Below are positions 48,001 through 58,423 of a stretch of DNA of 64,000 nt, in pieces. Position numbers and translations under genes: made by a program. The stretch comes from Taeniopygia guttata (Eukaryota > Chordata > Aves > Passeriformes > Estrildidae). Each line of letters opens with the position of its first letter. Within the stretch, counting starts at the first letter, position 1. The stretch spans positions 68,763,514 through 68,827,513 of the forward strand of contig NC_133063.1 of NCBI RefSeq assembly GCF_048771995.1, in the 5' to 3' direction. The notes under the pieces were generated by a model, which was given only the letters and a program-made list of their open reading frames with translations, searched no databases and was not told the DNA's origin.

Positions 48001-51000
48001 CCAGTGTTGGGACAGCTGGTGTCTGAAATGAATGCACAGAGCTTTACTCGTACCAGTAAGAATCAGAGTTCATAGAAAATTACAATACTTAGACCTTTTT
48101 CAATCACATGTCAGGAATGCCAAGAACAACATTAATTTTCTGCAAAACTTAGAATTTTTACCATTTTAAAAATAAAATGCTACCTTTTCTGAGTATGTCA
48201 GAAGTTGTAAACTTCAGTTTCTACAAATTAAATATTCCTCATTAGCAAACAAAACCCACTTCTATAGCCTGAGCTGCTTTTTGCCAGTTATATCAGCTCT
48301 TCATGCTAGAAATACATAAAACTGGCATTGTGTTAAGGTGCTCCTGAGCTAAGCAGAAATCCTGCTTTAAGCACACATCAGAGGGCAACACAACAAGTTA
48401 ATGAACTGAGAAGCTAACAAAGGAGATTCCAGTTCAGAAGCAGCACAGAGGGGGAATATATACCATATACCTTACACATATAAGTACTTCCTGGTATCTT
48501 AACAGAAGAATTACACTGGTAGCTCTTGTAAAATAATCTGCTATTAGAAGAAAATTCAGACTGGATAGACAATTAGAAGAAATATTTTTTAAACCATCCC
48601 TGCTATTTTTTAAAGACTACATTGCATTTTTTTATAAAGCTACATTGTGCTGGATCTTGATTTTGCACCACAATGTATGGCTACTTAAAGCAGTTATGCC
48701 AAAAATACCAGAATGATGGAAGCTAACAGTGCACTTCATTTCATAGGCTGTTTGACTCTCAGTACAAATTACAGCCCATAATCACAACAAACACACCTCT
48801 CTACTACTCAGTGTTGTAAAATGCCTAACTAAAACTTACAATACCTTATAATAACTTACAATGTTAAGAAAATACAGGTTCAGAAATGAGCTGTTAATTT
48901 TAACAGAAATCTTGAGTATAAGTGAACAGGTGAAAAAGGTATTAGAGTGGAGTTAGTAATTGTGTAAAACAGTTCTGTACTTCGTAGCAAACTTCCTAAC
49001 CCTAATGGATATCAACTTTATGAGTCAGCAAAAATTAAAAACAGAATCCAAAAGAATGGGGGTTGCAGTTTTTAAGAAAGTTCCAACTGCCTGGTGAGGA
49101 TCTACCATAGACCTAGATTTCAGTGGAGCTTGGACTCAAACCCTACAGCTTCCATGGAAAAAGAAAACAAAGAGAAAAATTAAGCCTAAATGGAACACTG
49201 TATGTGGATATCGGCTCACTCTGCCCACACTCAGTTTTATAAGACATAAGGTAGTTCTGACCAAGAGTCATCTACAGTATTAATGAAGAATTACACCTAA
49301 GTCCTACCTCAGCAAGGATGATATCAGCCTAGACACTATGAGAACTGAAACTATGGAAGAACAAACTGTCTTTGATGAGCAGAGCAAGCTCATACATGAA
49401 CACAGCGTATCTTATATAGTACAAACTAAAACAACACACTACAATTTCATCTAAACTAGAATTGTGCAAGTAATAATTACATTTAAACATGGTAAACTAA
49501 ACTACCTCTGGACACCTGACAGAAAGAAATGTAATTAAAAGAAATAATAAGTAAGATAGGTAACGCCCTACTAACTCAACACCTTACGGGCTAAATAATC
49601 TTAAACTAGAAAGTATTGAAATACCACCTTGTAAACCTGGAAAGTGTTCCCATATAGTTCTTCCGTCAGCATATTCCTCTGCTCCAGAATGGCTTTGTCA
49701 TTATATGCATATTCCACCACAGAAGATGCTTCAGCATGACGGAGCATTTTTTTCACGTGGCCTTTAAAACTTTTTATTATTTCTGCAACTTGTGCTTTTG
49801 TCCTGTTTTACAGGGAAATACAAATAGCAAGAGTTAAAACTTCCAGAGATAAACTTAGCTATTGACAGTTTTATTTTTCGAAACATATTTAGGTAGCAAG
49901 TTTTATCATAGAAACCATTAAATTTATGAATCTGAATCAGCCTTATGGCACTTGAGAAAATATGTAAAGAAAGCCAGGTGTGGAGAAATTTTAAGGCATT
50001 TCGATGGAAAGTAAACAGTGAATAAATTCTAGAGAAAAACAAATACCATCCTCAAATGCTTAGCAAAGAAAAATTTCAAAAGCAAGTATTTTAAATACAG
50101 ATAAGATCAACTCTGACAATAAATCTAACCATTTTTTGGTCATGTTTTCCTTGACATGTACAGCATTAGCTTTACTTCTTGCAAAAATAAAAACACCAAT
50201 AGCACTCCCCTGCCTTTACTCAATAGTATTACAAAGATATCTCCAGAGATATTTTTTATTCATGATCAATCCACTGTAGATTAAGAAGCATTCACACTGG
50301 AAATGAAACAACACTGATGAGCAAATTCACTTGATACTCACCCATACATAAGAAACTTCTTCACAATATTTCTGGAATATTTTGACTTGCTCAACTCTAC
50401 TAGGCTATCTAGAATAAGGGAGAAACATTCAGCTGGTTTATTTTTCACTACTTTAACTCCATGCAATGATAAGTCATTATTTAAATAAGTATGAAGAGTT
50501 CACTAGAAATGATGTATCAGTTCAGGAAAAAAAAGGTTAAAATATTTAACAGAAGACAACATGGCTTGTTAAAATGCATCCCAACCACAATACAGAAGCA
50601 TATAAGTAAAATGAAAATACCTTTCAATTCTTCAAATGTCTCTTGCTTTTGCTTCTCATTACCATACTGAATAAAGCACTGGATCACTCGGGTTGAATCG
50701 TGTGCAAATGCCAGCTATAGGACAGAGATATTTTGTTACTCTAGGCCATTTAAAAGGCAGTATGCACCATAATTATTTTAATGTATGTGCTCTCTGGTAT
50801 AGTTTCATGACACATGTAATGCCAATTATAAAATTAGAAAAGCAGTTACTTGATTATAACAAACCCAAGACTTACAGATTTTTACCCCTTCACAAGTACT
50901 CTATCAAAGAAAATACAGATAACAGTTGCTGACAATTAAGGACATGTATTAAGGTTTTTCATACCGAAATAAAACCATTAAATGGTATCTCCATTTTGTC

Positions 51001-54000
51001 CCTCTTCTTTATAATTTCAGAGTAACTATGATGAAACAGTTCCACTTCAACACAGAATACAAAAAGTCCCAACATGCTCTTCATTGTAAATTTTACATTT
51101 TGAGAATAAAGTAGAAAGATTGTTTAGTATAATTAAGTATGAGGATGCTAACTTCCCTAGAAAATTGCAAAGCAACAGTTGTGACTAATTAAATCTCTTG
51201 AGTTCATGAATGCCAGCTAACATCAAATTTCATGGAACTAAAGCTACTTGGCAGCCTTTTACAATAGCCAGCTAACAGACAAAGCATCCCAGGACTACTG
51301 TCCTGTTTTTATTCTTTTTGCTCACAGTTTCACCATTCTTTAAAGAAGAATTTATGAATCTGTGCACTATACCATTAGCTTTTTCTTACATTTTTAATTT
51401 TCCCATGAAGAAGCTTCTGTAGTTCATTCATCAGCTTTTCTCGTTTCTCCTTATCGCATTTCTTCCTACAAGCAAAAAAAAATCTAGTAAAACAATTCTA
51501 ATTCAGGAAGCAGTTTTTTTGTAGTATGATTCACTTGTATCTATAAATTAAGAAACAAGACAGTACAAATCAAACCAGGTTGGCTTCTGCCAATGCAAAT
51601 TTATCCTCTCATTCATTAACCCTGTACAGGGATGTGATGAACCTGTTTCAGTTTGTAGAAATCAAACCAGAATTCCGTACTTTAGCTTTATTCTTTTTTT
51701 GAGTAAAAAAATACTTTTTGAATTATAAACTCAAATTTGCAGTCAGCTGCTTACAGGTTCAAAAATCTTTAAGTCTGCAAAGCACAAACACTCAGAATAA
51801 GCAATATTAACTTTTCTTGCTGACATGGGGCACCAGTTCTAGAATTACAACCTCAGACAGAGACAATGAACTTTTACTTAAAACCCATGCAGTAATCCCA
51901 CTGCAGGATCAGGGTGAATCAGTGTATGCTCTCTATTTCAGGGTTCAAAAAAATGCAATTTCTTAAGCAATTACTCACAAATTTATAAATTTTAGCCAAA
52001 AATACAAGTTTGATCCAGACATTCCTAAGACCACAGGTTACCATACTGTGTTTGATCTACCCACAAAATTGCATGCAATTTTGAATTTTTTAAAATTTAC
52101 TTTTCACCCAAAGAGATTCAGTTTTGAAATACAATTTTATATAATTACAAGATGAGAAAGAGGATATTCTAGCAATATATGACTAAAAGGCAATAGAGTA
52201 GGAGAAAAAAAGTCATTACCTTCTCATGCTTTCCCATATTTGTTTAGATTTTACAATTATGTCATAATTACTTTTATCATTAATTTGTCTGGTTAGCTTT
52301 AACTCTTTCTTTTCCTTTTTGAAGTCAGTCCATTTTGGCTTCTTAGAATCTGACCCTTAGGAAAAAGAAAAATATTTTCTACAGTCAATAAGTAAAAGAG
52401 CAGCAATAGAATTCTTTAGAATCCTAAACTGTGGCAGTTCTATGACTTGATTTGCTAACAATTCAGGACTTTTGCCTGCAGTTACACAGGTAGCTAACAT
52501 GAAACCATACATCTTGAATAAATATGCTAACCTAGTAATCACCACTTCTAAACTACTGGGAGAACAAGGCAAACAATTAATTTTCCTCAAAACTGTCACA
52601 GGATGCATCACAAATCCCTTAATAGCTTGAAAACTGACTGAAGATGTACTCAGCAGCTATGGCTGCCCCAATAATTCTCCTGTTTTAGTTTACTCCTAAT
52701 TCACGCATACCTTTCCCCTCTCCCAAAAGGAGAACCCAAACTCAAAGATACATATTTGAAAACTATAAAAGAAAAAAATTAACCTCCTTCTTACATGCCT
52801 AATCTTTTTACTCAGTCAAATTCCTTAAGCATGGTATTTTACGATACAACCCTTGTACACTGCCACACAGCAAACTGCGGCAAAATAATGTTATAAAAGG
52901 GCCCCATTAAAGACATCACCTAAAATTTTTAGAGCTTAAAGCACTGTTCATTGGTATTTAGCAGCATGTACTTAACTGTTTTACCCACTCAAAAACCCAT
53001 GCTTTCTTTTTCACAAAGCACATTATTGATTTTTATATCACTCTCCAGAAGCAACAGTGACAAGAAAAATTTGTAATGCTTTGAGAGCAGTGCAATACAC
53101 AGAGGCTTTCATTTACTTATGAACAATATTTAAAGGTTTGCTGTGAGTTTCCCCTTTTTTTAAAGCAGCCTAATAAAAACATTCTACTGTTATTAGATTT
53201 TCAGCTATCTAGTCCATATTTCACGTGAAGCCATTCTGCAAACATAAAAGAACAGCAATAATAAAATACTTGACATAATCTACTGTCCTTCAAACAAATG
53301 ACATATTTCTGCAGAACTTCAGAACCCCTCATTTAAGATCCTACATCTCATTTTACAACATTGATTACCTGCTCCAGTAGAGCTTTACTTTAGAGGAGAG
53401 GATGGGACAAAATGAAGATCTCAAGAAGAAAAATGTAATTTGAAAAATAAATCAATTTAAACATGATAGAGCCAGACAACTATTTAGGCTTTCTGTATAA
53501 ACACCAGAAAAAAAAAAAAAGTTGTAAAACATAAAAGCAGTAAAAGCAGAAAAACACACATTATGTTTTTCTCTTAGAGGATGTGACCAGAAAGGAAGTA
53601 ATGTAAAGGATAAACAACTTTGTTTCATGAATTTCAGTTCCAAAACTTATACCAAGTACTTTTAGAACAGTCCAAAACACACTATGAAAAGCTCTGTGTT
53701 TGCAAATCGTCTGTAACAACTGCCAGTTTCTAGCTGACCACTTAACGCTGGCATTAAAATAAAGAGAGCTTTAGGATGGTATGGCAATTTTAAAATTTGC
53801 TACTGTGTCCTTGCCTTTGACTTCCAAAAAAACTCCAAACTCTTGATTTTCATGACTTGACTAAGCCTCAAGCTTAGTCAAATGAAGTAATTTTTCCCAC
53901 AACAAAGCTTAAACAAGAAGTAAATGTGGAGTTATTCAGCCAATTTGGAAATGCAGACAGAAATAGGAAGATCTAGATGAACAAAGTGTTTCCCAAAACC

Positions 54001-56122
54001 TGGTTTCCCTTGATAACCATGCTTAAAAATCTGCTCACCTCCCTCTTCACCATTCTGGAGTTTTCTCTTCTTTGCGAACTTTTCTGGTGGCTGTTTATTC
54101 TTGAATTGTTTGACAGTAGCTTTTCCAGGTTTTAACTGTCCTTTAACAAATGTCTTGGAAATGGATTTAGGCTTTCCTTCCTCATCTCCTTTGTTAAAGA
54201 CTTTCTTTGGTGGACCTGAATCTATTAACCAACACAAAAGAAATTAAAATACTATCATATAGCTACTGTTGCTTCAAAATAAAACAAAAAAATTACTGTA
54301 ACAAGAATTAAAGTACTTTCTAATAACACTTCTGTATTTAACAAAAAATTCTTATGTGCTTCTCAAAGCTGGTGTTTTCACTGCACCCCCTGGGTGTGTA
54401 TGTTTTCTCTAGGAACGTTTGCCCAAGCATTATCTTCTGGACAGCAGTGTAAGAGCTCAGGCATAAAAAGAATTACTCCATATTAACAATTTCACCATCC
54501 TCAACATCAAACTCATCAATCCCCAAATCCCCACACTTTTCATGATCAGAGCTGTTTTAACATCATCTGTTCTAAGGCAGCAGTGAAAGGCATCTTCTCA
54601 ATCCTAACCCACAGCAGGTTCCCATCTAGCTTCACCACTTAGATAGTTTTGTCTTAATGTAGGAATGCCAAGTCTAGAATCAAAGTCTATCAACTTCAAA
54701 TTTTAACTGAGAATATTTCAGATGAATCAAACAGAGATGAAGGGCTTGCAACGCAACCTGTTTAAAGCATTTCAGCAAATTAGTGGCTCATACAGTCAGT
54801 GCAGTTTTGAATACAAGACAGAGTTAGAGAATGTCTGTGGCTGGGAGGCACCTGTTAAAGTCATTTGGTCCAACCTGCTCATGTAAGGACACCCAAAACC
54901 AGCTGCCCAGGACCACGTCTGCGTGACTTTTGACTATCTCCAAAGTGGTAAACTCCACCATCTCCCAGGCCAATCTATGCCTATACACAGTCACTCCCAG
55001 AGTAAAAAAGGTTTTCCTGATATTGAGAGGAAATCTCCTGTGTTTCAGTTTGTACCCACTGTTCTCTGGTCCTGTCACTGGACACTACTAGAAAAAGGCT
55101 GGCGCTGTCTTTGAACCCTCCCTTCAGACACCTGTATACATTGAGTAGAACCCCCTCAGCCCTGTCTTCTCTCTTGTCTTCTACCAGAAGAGATGCCCTT
55201 CATCATCTTTGCAGCCCTTCATTGGGCTCTCCCCAGCACGTCCCTTATCCCTATTGCACTGAAGAGCCAGAGATGGGACACAGCACTTCAGGTGAAGCCT
55301 CACCAGGGCTGAGGAGAAGGCAAGGGTCACAGCCCTCAATCTGCTGACAGCACTCCTCCTAACACAGCCCAGGATGTAGCTAGCCACCAGAGCACACTGC
55401 TGATACATGTTCAACTCTGACCAACAGGAGCCCCTGGGCTTTCCTCGGTGTTTTCGAGTGCATAATGGAGCTGCTCCCTTCAAGCTGCAGGACTCTGCCC
55501 TTTGCTCCTTGAGAAACTTCACCAGACCTCTGCCATCCCAGTGGTCCGACCTGCTGACATCCCCCTGGAGGGCAGCATGACCCTCTGGCGCATCTAACAC
55601 TCCTTGCAGCCCTGTGTCACCTGTAAATCTGAAGATGTTGCACTTTGCCCCATCATCCGGGCCCTCCATGAAGCTGCTGAACTAAGCTCGACCTTGTACT
55701 CGCTCCTGGGGCCCACAGTAACCAGCGGTCTCCAAAGAGCACACCAGTCTCTGGACCCAGCCATTCAGCCGCTTTTCAATCTACCTCATCAACAGCTCTT
55801 GCAGCCCTTAATTCATCAGCACCTCTGCGAAGATGTCAAAGCACAGAAGACACTGTAAAGTCTTACTGAAGTCCAGGCAGACAACACCCACTTCTTGTTG
55901 CTCATCTGTCTAACTAATTGTTTCAAAATAGGAATTTACCGAGGGAGAAAAAAATAAAGAACTCCAAGCATGCCAGTACACAAGCATAACCATTAAGTCA
56001 GGGCTCCTACTGACGACCCTCCTACCATTATCTTTTTTAAATCTCCTTTTCCCGTGCGGCGCTTTTCCACGAGGTCCTTTTCCACTCTTCCCCGCGAACT
56101 TCTTTTTACCCTTGTTATCCAT
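33092..56122 (-). CDS. PUM3: PUM3 (Puf-A), complete 17-exon coding gene
   Basis: A Puf-repeat RNA/DNA-binding protein of the nucleolus, orthologue of yeast Puf6 and human PUM3 (648 aa). It is linked to ribosome biogenesis and, in human cells, to PARP1 control. Coding exons in order (+ coordinates): 56026-56122, 54039-54221, 52220-52355, 51390-51465, 50621-50714, 50342-50408, 49628-49802, 47919-48022, 47326-47404, 45570-45668, 44435-44488, 42804-42884, 40800-40942, 39904-40126, 38762-38849, 36804-36894, 33092-33221. All junctions are GT-AG and the sum is 1920 bases: 639 residues plus stop, with phases intact. The N-terminus is Lys/Gly/Arg rich (MDNKGKKKFAGKSGKGPRGK), a nucleolar-type tail. Puf-like repeats run from about residue 160, with motifs SRNIVKKFLMYG, HAEASSVVEYAYND, HDGARVAMHCLWHG, GKKVLLYLLSPRDP and HPAGHLVLKWLIEQD. 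It ends LEKLTS. Nothing looks broken. It is convergent with KCNV2, as in human. Confidence 0.95.
33478..33905 (-). mobile_element. CR1 LINE fragment in PUM3 intron 16, same strand as PUM3
   Basis: Reverse-complement CR1 text, for example GCTGGGCTTCAAACCTGC followed by the GGATGCTCCCAGGAGTCCAC and GGACGCAGTGCAGTACATC blocks. It is diverged. The 146-codon + frame across it is a shadow. Confidence 0.65.
35558..36462 (+). mobile_element. ERVL-type solo LTR in PUM3 intron 16, antisense to PUM3
   Basis: The element includes GGCCAAAACTGGGCCCATGA and the GTGACAATATATTTAAGAAG stretch, a long GC-rich middle part built around CCATGGGG-like words, AATAAA at 36288-36293, a CT-rich tract and the terminus TGTCCAACCACAACA at about 36462. 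This matches the layout of avian ERVL LTRs. The proposed left end is a perfect 8-base stem (TGTCCATC/GATGGACA) at 35558-35577. The frames of 96-149 codons here are non-coding. No target-site duplication was found. Confidence 0.65.
36895..38761 (-). other. PUM3 intron 15
   Basis: No repeat family recognised. A short tandem of TTTTAGTAACAG units (two copies) occurs near 38329-38360. Confidence 0.7.
38850..39903 (-). other. PUM3 intron 14
   Basis: Contains a perfect two-copy tandem of ACACTGATGACTT at about 39792-39817; nothing else recognised. Confidence 0.7.
40943..42803 (-). other. PUM3 intron 12
   Basis: No repeat or nested gene recognised. Short frames at 40936-41238, 42119-42385 and 42140-42454 lack any known domain. 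Confidence 0.7.
42885..44434 (-). other. PUM3 intron 11
   Basis: AT-rich; no feature recognised. Confidence 0.7.
44489..45569 (-). other. PUM3 intron 10 with poly-T run
   Basis: Contains a run of more than 20 T residues at about 45070-45092 on the + strand (poly-A in the PUM3 sense); no other feature. Confidence 0.75.
45669..47325 (-). other. PUM3 intron 9
   Basis: No repeat or nested gene recognised. The 123-codon frame at 46288-46659 has no known domain. Confidence 0.7.
48023..49627 (-). other. PUM3 intron 7
   Basis: AT-rich; no feature recognised. Confidence 0.7.
50715..51389 (-). other. PUM3 intron 4
   Basis: No feature recognised. The + frame 50693-50932 partly overlaps exon 5 antisense and is chance. 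Confidence 0.7.
51466..52219 (-). other. PUM3 intron 3
   Basis: No feature recognised. Confidence 0.7.
52356..54038 (-). other. PUM3 intron 2
   Basis: AT-rich; no repeat family recognised. Confidence 0.7.
54826..55890 (-). mobile_element. CR1 LINE 3' portion in PUM3 intron 1, same strand as PUM3
   Basis: A long reverse-complement CR1 stretch. It starts with the typical GGTCCAACCTGCTC and continues through the CATTGGGCTCTCCCCAGCAC and GGTGAAGCCTCACCAGGGCT blocks to the region near AGTCTTACTGAAGTCCAGG at about 55860. Frames of 78-162 codons within it are relics. It occupies most of PUM3 intron 1 (54222-56025). Confidence 0.85.
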
Positions 56123-56497
56123 CGCGGCAACACTGCAAACGGAGCAAAGGACAACATTAATGGACAGCCGCGGCTCGCCCGTGAGGGAAAGAGAGCCCGC
56201 GCCTCCTGGTTAACAGGCGCGGCGGAGTCAAACCCTCCAGCAGACGGTGGGGTACCAGAGGCCGCAGGCAGACAGACAGGCAGGCAGACAGACAGACAGT
56301 CAGGCAGACAGACAGACAGGCAAGCTCGGCCCCAGTCCCGCTGTCCTGGATCCGCGGCCCCGGGCCCGCCGCTCTCCGCGTCCACGTGCGGCCCTGCCGC
56401 GCCCGCCGGCTGCGAGAGCGGCCGCCGCTCCCCATTGGCCGCCGCGCGCCGCCGCGCGACAGTGCCGCACTGCGCCGGCCGCGGGGCGGGACAGGGC
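56123..56497 (-). promoter_or_regulatory. CpG-rich 5' UTR/promoter region of PUM3
   Basis: Directly upstream of the PUM3 ATG (56122-56120 on the minus strand) the sequence becomes GC-rich with many CpGs, most densely at 56340-56495. This is the pattern of a housekeeping CpG-island promoter. No TATA box is visible. The transcription start cannot be fixed from sequence alone. Confidence 0.6.
56263..56325. repeat. (CAGA)n/(CAGG)n tetranucleotide microsatellite
   Basis: Repeated CAGACAGACAGG-type units about 140-205 bases upstream of the PUM3 ATG, so inside the presumed 5' UTR or promoter. Confidence 0.85.
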
Positions 56498-56706
56498 GGG
56501 ACATCCGGGACACCGGGACACCGGGAAACCCGGGACACCGGGACACCCGGGACACCGGGAAACCCGGGACATCCGGGACACCGGGACACCCGGGACATCC
56601 GGGACACCGGGAAACCCGGGACATCCGGGACACCCGGGACACCGGGAAACCCGGGACACCGGGACACCCGGGACACCGGGACACCGGGACACCCGGGACA
56701 CCCGGG
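56498..56706. repeat. GC-rich minisatellite built on CCGGGACAC
   Basis: About 20 copies of a 9-10 base unit, CCGGGACAC with variants CCGGGACAT, CCGGGAAAC and an extra C before CCGGG. The variants recur in an ordered way, suggesting higher-order units of roughly 30-45 bases. Runs of GGG with 5-6 base loops on the + strand fit a G-quadruplex pattern. Every reading frame is open, which creates the Gly/Pro/Arg-rich pseudo-proteins seen here. It lies about 375-585 bases upstream of the PUM3 ATG. Confidence 0.95.
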
Positions 56707-56744
56707 TGCGGCCCCGCGGAGCGGGACCCGCCAGACAACAAGCC

Positions 56745-56992
56745 TCCGTCAGCCAGCAGTGTGCCCTTGTGGCCAGTGGTGTCCTGCGGAACATTAGAAG
56801 CAGTATTCCCAGCAGGTCCAAGGAGGTGATCCTGCTCAGCCCTGCTGAGGCCACCCCTGGAGTGCTGTGTCCACTTCTGGGCTCCTCAGGACAAGGGAGA
56901 CATGGAGCTCCTGGGGCAGGTCCCACAGAGAGCAAAAGGGGTGACTGAGGGACTGGAGCATCTCTTAGGAGGAAAGGCTGAGAGAATTCTGT
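56745..56992 (+). mobile_element. CR1 LINE fragment, forward orientation
   Basis: Forward CR1 text: GGTCCAAGGAGGTGATCCTG, then GAGTGCTGTGTCCACTTCTG and GACTGGAGCATCTC. It is internal to the CR1 3' region and truncated at both ends. Confidence 0.8.
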
Positions 56993-56994
56993 TC

Positions 56995-57290
56995 ACAGTC
57001 ATATAATGCGCTGAGTTGAAAGGGACCCAAAAGGATTATCAAGTCCAACTCGTGCTGCACAGATACCCCCCAGAATCACATGATATATCTGAGAGCATTG
57101 TCCAAATGCCTCCTTAAATGCCTCCATCAAGCTTGGTGCTGTCACCACTTCCCTGGGGACCCTTCCATTGCCCAGCCACCCTCTGGGTGAGCATTCTTTT
57201 TCTGCTAAACCTCCCCTGACACAGCTTCAGCCATTCTCTCAGGTCCAGTCACTGGTCACCACATGTTCCTCCTCTCAAGAGATACTTATT
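56995..57290 (-). mobile_element. CR1 LINE 3' fragment, reverse orientation
   Basis: Reverse-complement CR1 3' end (CATATAATGCGCTGAGTTGA, AAGTCCAACTCGTGC) followed by the CACCACTTCCCTGGGGACCC block. It abuts the forward CR1 fragment, so two insertions or an inversion met here. Confidence 0.75.
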
Positions 57291-57724
57291 AGCATAGGAA
57301 ATCTTTTTTTTCTGCTGGGATTTTTTGTGATGATGATTTATTTTAGAGGAAGTACCTTGTTCAGTTCTGTGCTATTTCCTTAACTTGGGTGTATTTCATG
57401 CTTTGTGGTAATATTGTCCCTTATTAATGCTTTTATGAGTGTTTGACTAATGTATATGTGAGGATCTCTGTAGTGTTAGCTGTATCACCTCAGCATAGAG
57501 AACTACCCATAACTATGAAAACAAGTCTCTGCTTCCCCTTGCACCACCGAAGAAATGCCAAAGATTGGGATTTCTTCACAGATACACACAAATGTTTACT
57601 GTAGGAAAAAAATCAAAAGCAATTCAAAGTAAAAGCTTAACACTGACTTTTGTTCAGAGGCCATTAAACATAAGATTTATTATCTTAAGTTCCATTGAGC
57701 CATTGAGCAATGCTTTGTTGGCAG
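57291..57724. other. Intergenic, nothing recognised
   Basis: AT-rich stretch between CR1 and the LTR-like segment; no feature seen. Confidence 0.4.
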
Positions 57725-58423
57725 TGTTATGAACAAAACAGCCTGGCTGGGACACTTGACTTCGGCTAAGTACTGACACTGAAATGTTAATTAGCTAATT
57801 GCTCCTGGGAATTACCTACCTCCCCCCACCCTCACTACCATTCTAGGACTGGGATGCAAAATAATCCAGTGGAATCATGGGAGGGGGTTTTGGGGATGAA
57901 AAACACCCCTAAATGGAAAAGATGGGCACAGTGGAGGGGGCTGGATGGGTGTGCTCGTTGGGGAAAAGTCTGTGTTTGACCTGTCACCATAACCTACAGA
58001 GGACCAGAGTGGACTGGGGTGTGGAAAGCAGGAGCAAAGCACACACACTCTTTCTGGTGTTACCAGGAGGAAAGGAGGGGACAGCTGCTGCTGAACTTCA
58101 GCAGCAGACTCTGCACATTCCCCCACCCTTCGGCTATCAGTGTGCCAGGAGGAAAGGAGAGAGGACGGTCTGCTGGGACTTCAGATACAGACTGCACGCC
58201 TCTTCACCTCCAGCTACCAGTGTGCCACGGAGACTCCAGGGACAGACTCTGCACCCCTGCTCACGCTTCGGCTACGGGAGAAGCTACAACAGCGGGGGCG
58301 AGCTCCTTGTTGAGCCCCTTGCCGAGCTGACTTTTTAATAAAGAGCTGACCATTAATAAAGGCATAGACCCTGTTCATTTCAGCAGGAGTTTGGAATTGT
58401 GATCTGTTGGATATCTGACAACA
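57725..58423 (+). mobile_element. Probable solo LTR with internal tandem repeat
   Basis: It begins TGTTATGAAC and ends TATCTGACAACA, so the ends have TGTT...AACA symmetry. It carries two AATAAA signals (58337-58342 and 58355-58360). Between about 58056 and 58280 there are three diverged units of about 80 bases, each starting near a (T)GTGCCA/TTACCAGGAGGAAAGG-like phrase and containing CTCTGCAC or CTGCACGC and CGGCTA or AGCTA. No retroviral genes adjoin it. Ends are approximate and no target-site duplication was found. Confidence 0.5.

Noticed and set aside
56498-56706. Possible CRISPR array
   Set aside because: Units are 9-10 bases without unique spacers, in an animal genome; it is a minisatellite.
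55993-56948. Six overlapping collagen-like Gly/Pro/Arg-rich frames up to 247 codons
   Set aside because: A repeat unit of 9-10 bases with no stop codons opens every frame on both strands; this is a minisatellite, not a collagen or antifreeze gene.
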